Positions 63,163-64,000 of a DNA stretch of 64,000 nucleotides are shown piece by piece. A model generated the notes under the pieces. The model did not search any database, was not told the origin of the DNA, and worked only from the letters and a program-made list of their open reading frames with translations. Every line of letters starts with the position of its first letter. Within the stretch, counting starts at the first letter, position 1. Location of the stretch: contig NZ_CP015750.1 of assembly GCF_001742185.1 (NCBI RefSeq), positions 4,898,001 to 4,962,000 of the forward strand, in the 5' to 3' direction. A program made the translations under genes and the position numbers. Source of the DNA: Pectobacterium wasabiae CFBP 3304. Its GTDB lineage: Bacteria > Pseudomonadota > Gammaproteobacteria > Enterobacterales > Enterobacteriaceae.

Positions 63163-63510
63163 CTTTCACTCCCTTGCTCTTTATTACAGATAACAACATT
63201 GATCCAAGGAATGAGAGGCAGAACAAATAAGCAAATGGAGTTGATTATATTTTTTTATACTAACGGTATGTCTACTACGCTAGATTACCTAACAAGGAAT
63301 AGACATAAATAGTAAAATCAAAAGGTTAAATAAAAACCTTTTTATGTCACACACCACGTCAATCAACCATTTCGCTATGATTTATGCCTTTCTGATCTAT
63401 TTACCTCGGCGTTTTTATTCCTATTTTCGATATTACTTCCTCCACTAAACTTCAAGCGGGCGTGCTATCACTGCTATGATGGAAAGCAGGATCAGAGACT
63501 AGGTAGCAGC
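63163..63510. other. Divergent regulatory region, no gene seen
   Basis: 348 AT-rich bases between cbl and the AraC-family gene, containing both promoters. No specific operator could be supported. Confidence 0.4.
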
Positions 63511-64000
63511 ATGCAGGGCGTACCGGAACACTTTACCGATGAAAGAGATTATGCCCAGTTTCGGCACTTGCCGACGCTCCCCGGCATCGAGCTTTACCAC
63601 GCGCATGTCTGCCGCTATGCCTTTGAACCACACACGCACGAAGCGTTTGGCATCGGCACCATTGATGCTGGCGCGGAGCGATTCCGCTATCGTGGTGCCA
63701 AACATATTGCGCCTGTCGATTCGTTAGTGTTGATGAACCCCGATGAACTGCACACGGGGGAATCTGCCACGGAAGATGGCTGGCGTTATCGCATGATCTA
63801 CATTCCGCCCGATGTGCTGGAGAGCGTCTCCGGCGAGAAAGGTTGGTGGTTTACCGACGTCGTGCGCCACGATCCCGCGACCGCGCGCCAACTGGCTATG
63901 ACGCTAGCCGCCATGTGGCAGACGACCGACCCCTTGGCGAGTGAGAGTTTGCTGCTGTCGCTGATTGCGCTTTTCCGACCCCACGCGCGCATTGCACAGC
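63511..64000 (+). CDS. AraC-family regulator, C-terminal part beyond window
   Basis: 163 codons are visible, starting ATG at 63511 behind AGGTAGC. The N-terminal cupin-like AraC_binding domain is clear: PGIELYHAHVCRYAFEPHTH, then FGIGTIDAGAERFRYRG, PVDSLVLMNPDELHTGE, and GWRYRMIYIPPDVL. This pattern is typical of AraC regulators linked to LysE-type or amino-acid exporters. The DNA-binding domain is outside the window. It is divergent from cbl. Confidence 0.82.
   Translation, partial: MQGVPEHFTDERDYAQFRHLPTLPGIELYHAHVCRYAFEPHTHEAFGIGTIDAGAERFRYRGAKHIAPVDSLVLMNPDELHTGESATEDGWRYRMIYIPPDVLESVSGEKGWWFTDVVRHDPATARQLAMTLAAMWQTTDPLASESLLLSLIALFRPHARIAQ

Overview
The window looks like chromosome of a soft-rot enterobacterium, most probably Pectobacterium. 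The reasons are a globin-coupled diguanylate cyclase of the Pectobacterium type, a solo ExpR/VirR quorum-sensing receptor, many genes close to E. coli orthologues (yghU, cdh, amn, patA, patD, dcuB, gltP, cbl, cheV), and a copy-prone enterobacterial intergenic repeat. No rRNA, tRNA, CRISPR array, insertion sequence or prophage was seen. All assignments come from reading the sequence and recalled family knowledge; no database was searched.

Layout. 1-9 kb holds a DsrB fragment, the oxygen-sensing diguanylate cyclase, a KTSC protein, an ArsR regulator facing a threonine-dehydratase-like enzyme, an HxlR regulator facing an NAD(P)-binding protein, YghU, and a Bcr/CflA pump facing a regulator with two TetR DNA-binding domains. 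9-12.5 kb holds a FepA-type receptor and CheV. 13-18 kb is a paraquat-inducible (Pqi) operon with PqiA split in two genes and a DUF3313 lipoprotein in front, with a TetR regulator overlapping its tail. 18-20.3 kb holds the LuxR-type receptor and CDP-diglyceride pyrophosphatase. 20.3-27 kb is a sulfonate or sulfate-ester locus: LysR regulator, binding protein, fused double permease, ATPase, and a signal-less arylsulfotransferase-like protein with a C-terminal thioredoxin-like domain.

27-35 kb is an operon of two ATPases, an MFS protein, a binding lipoprotein and a fused double permease. Its parts match the transport half of opine-type metallophore (Cnt) systems, and a good Zur-box match lies at its promoter. 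AMP nucleosidase follows. 35-37.4 kb pairs a PchR-like AraC regulator with an O-methyltransferase around a Fur-box match. 37.4-43.6 kb has a chemoreceptor, the putrescine-degrading pair PatA/PatD and a small acidic protein. 43.6-48.3 kb is a Fur-controlled cell-surface signalling system (FecI-type sigma, FecR-type anti-sigma, HasR-like haem receptor). Near-identical promoter-like elements precede the anti-sigma and receptor genes. DcuB follows, behind an FNR-type promoter.

50.6-63.2 kb is the most coherent accessory region. A minus-strand operon (sulfolactate/malate-type dehydrogenase, TauABC-like transporter, cysteate lyase or D-cysteine desulfhydrase, Asp/Glu-type racemase) faces a plus-strand operon (a second Ssu/Tau-like transporter and an HcxA-like 2-oxoacid reductase). 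GltP and Cbl, the activator of sulfonate-sulfur genes, follow. Together they suggest uptake and desulfonation of C3 sulfonates such as cysteate and sulfolactate. The window ends inside an AraC-family regulator.
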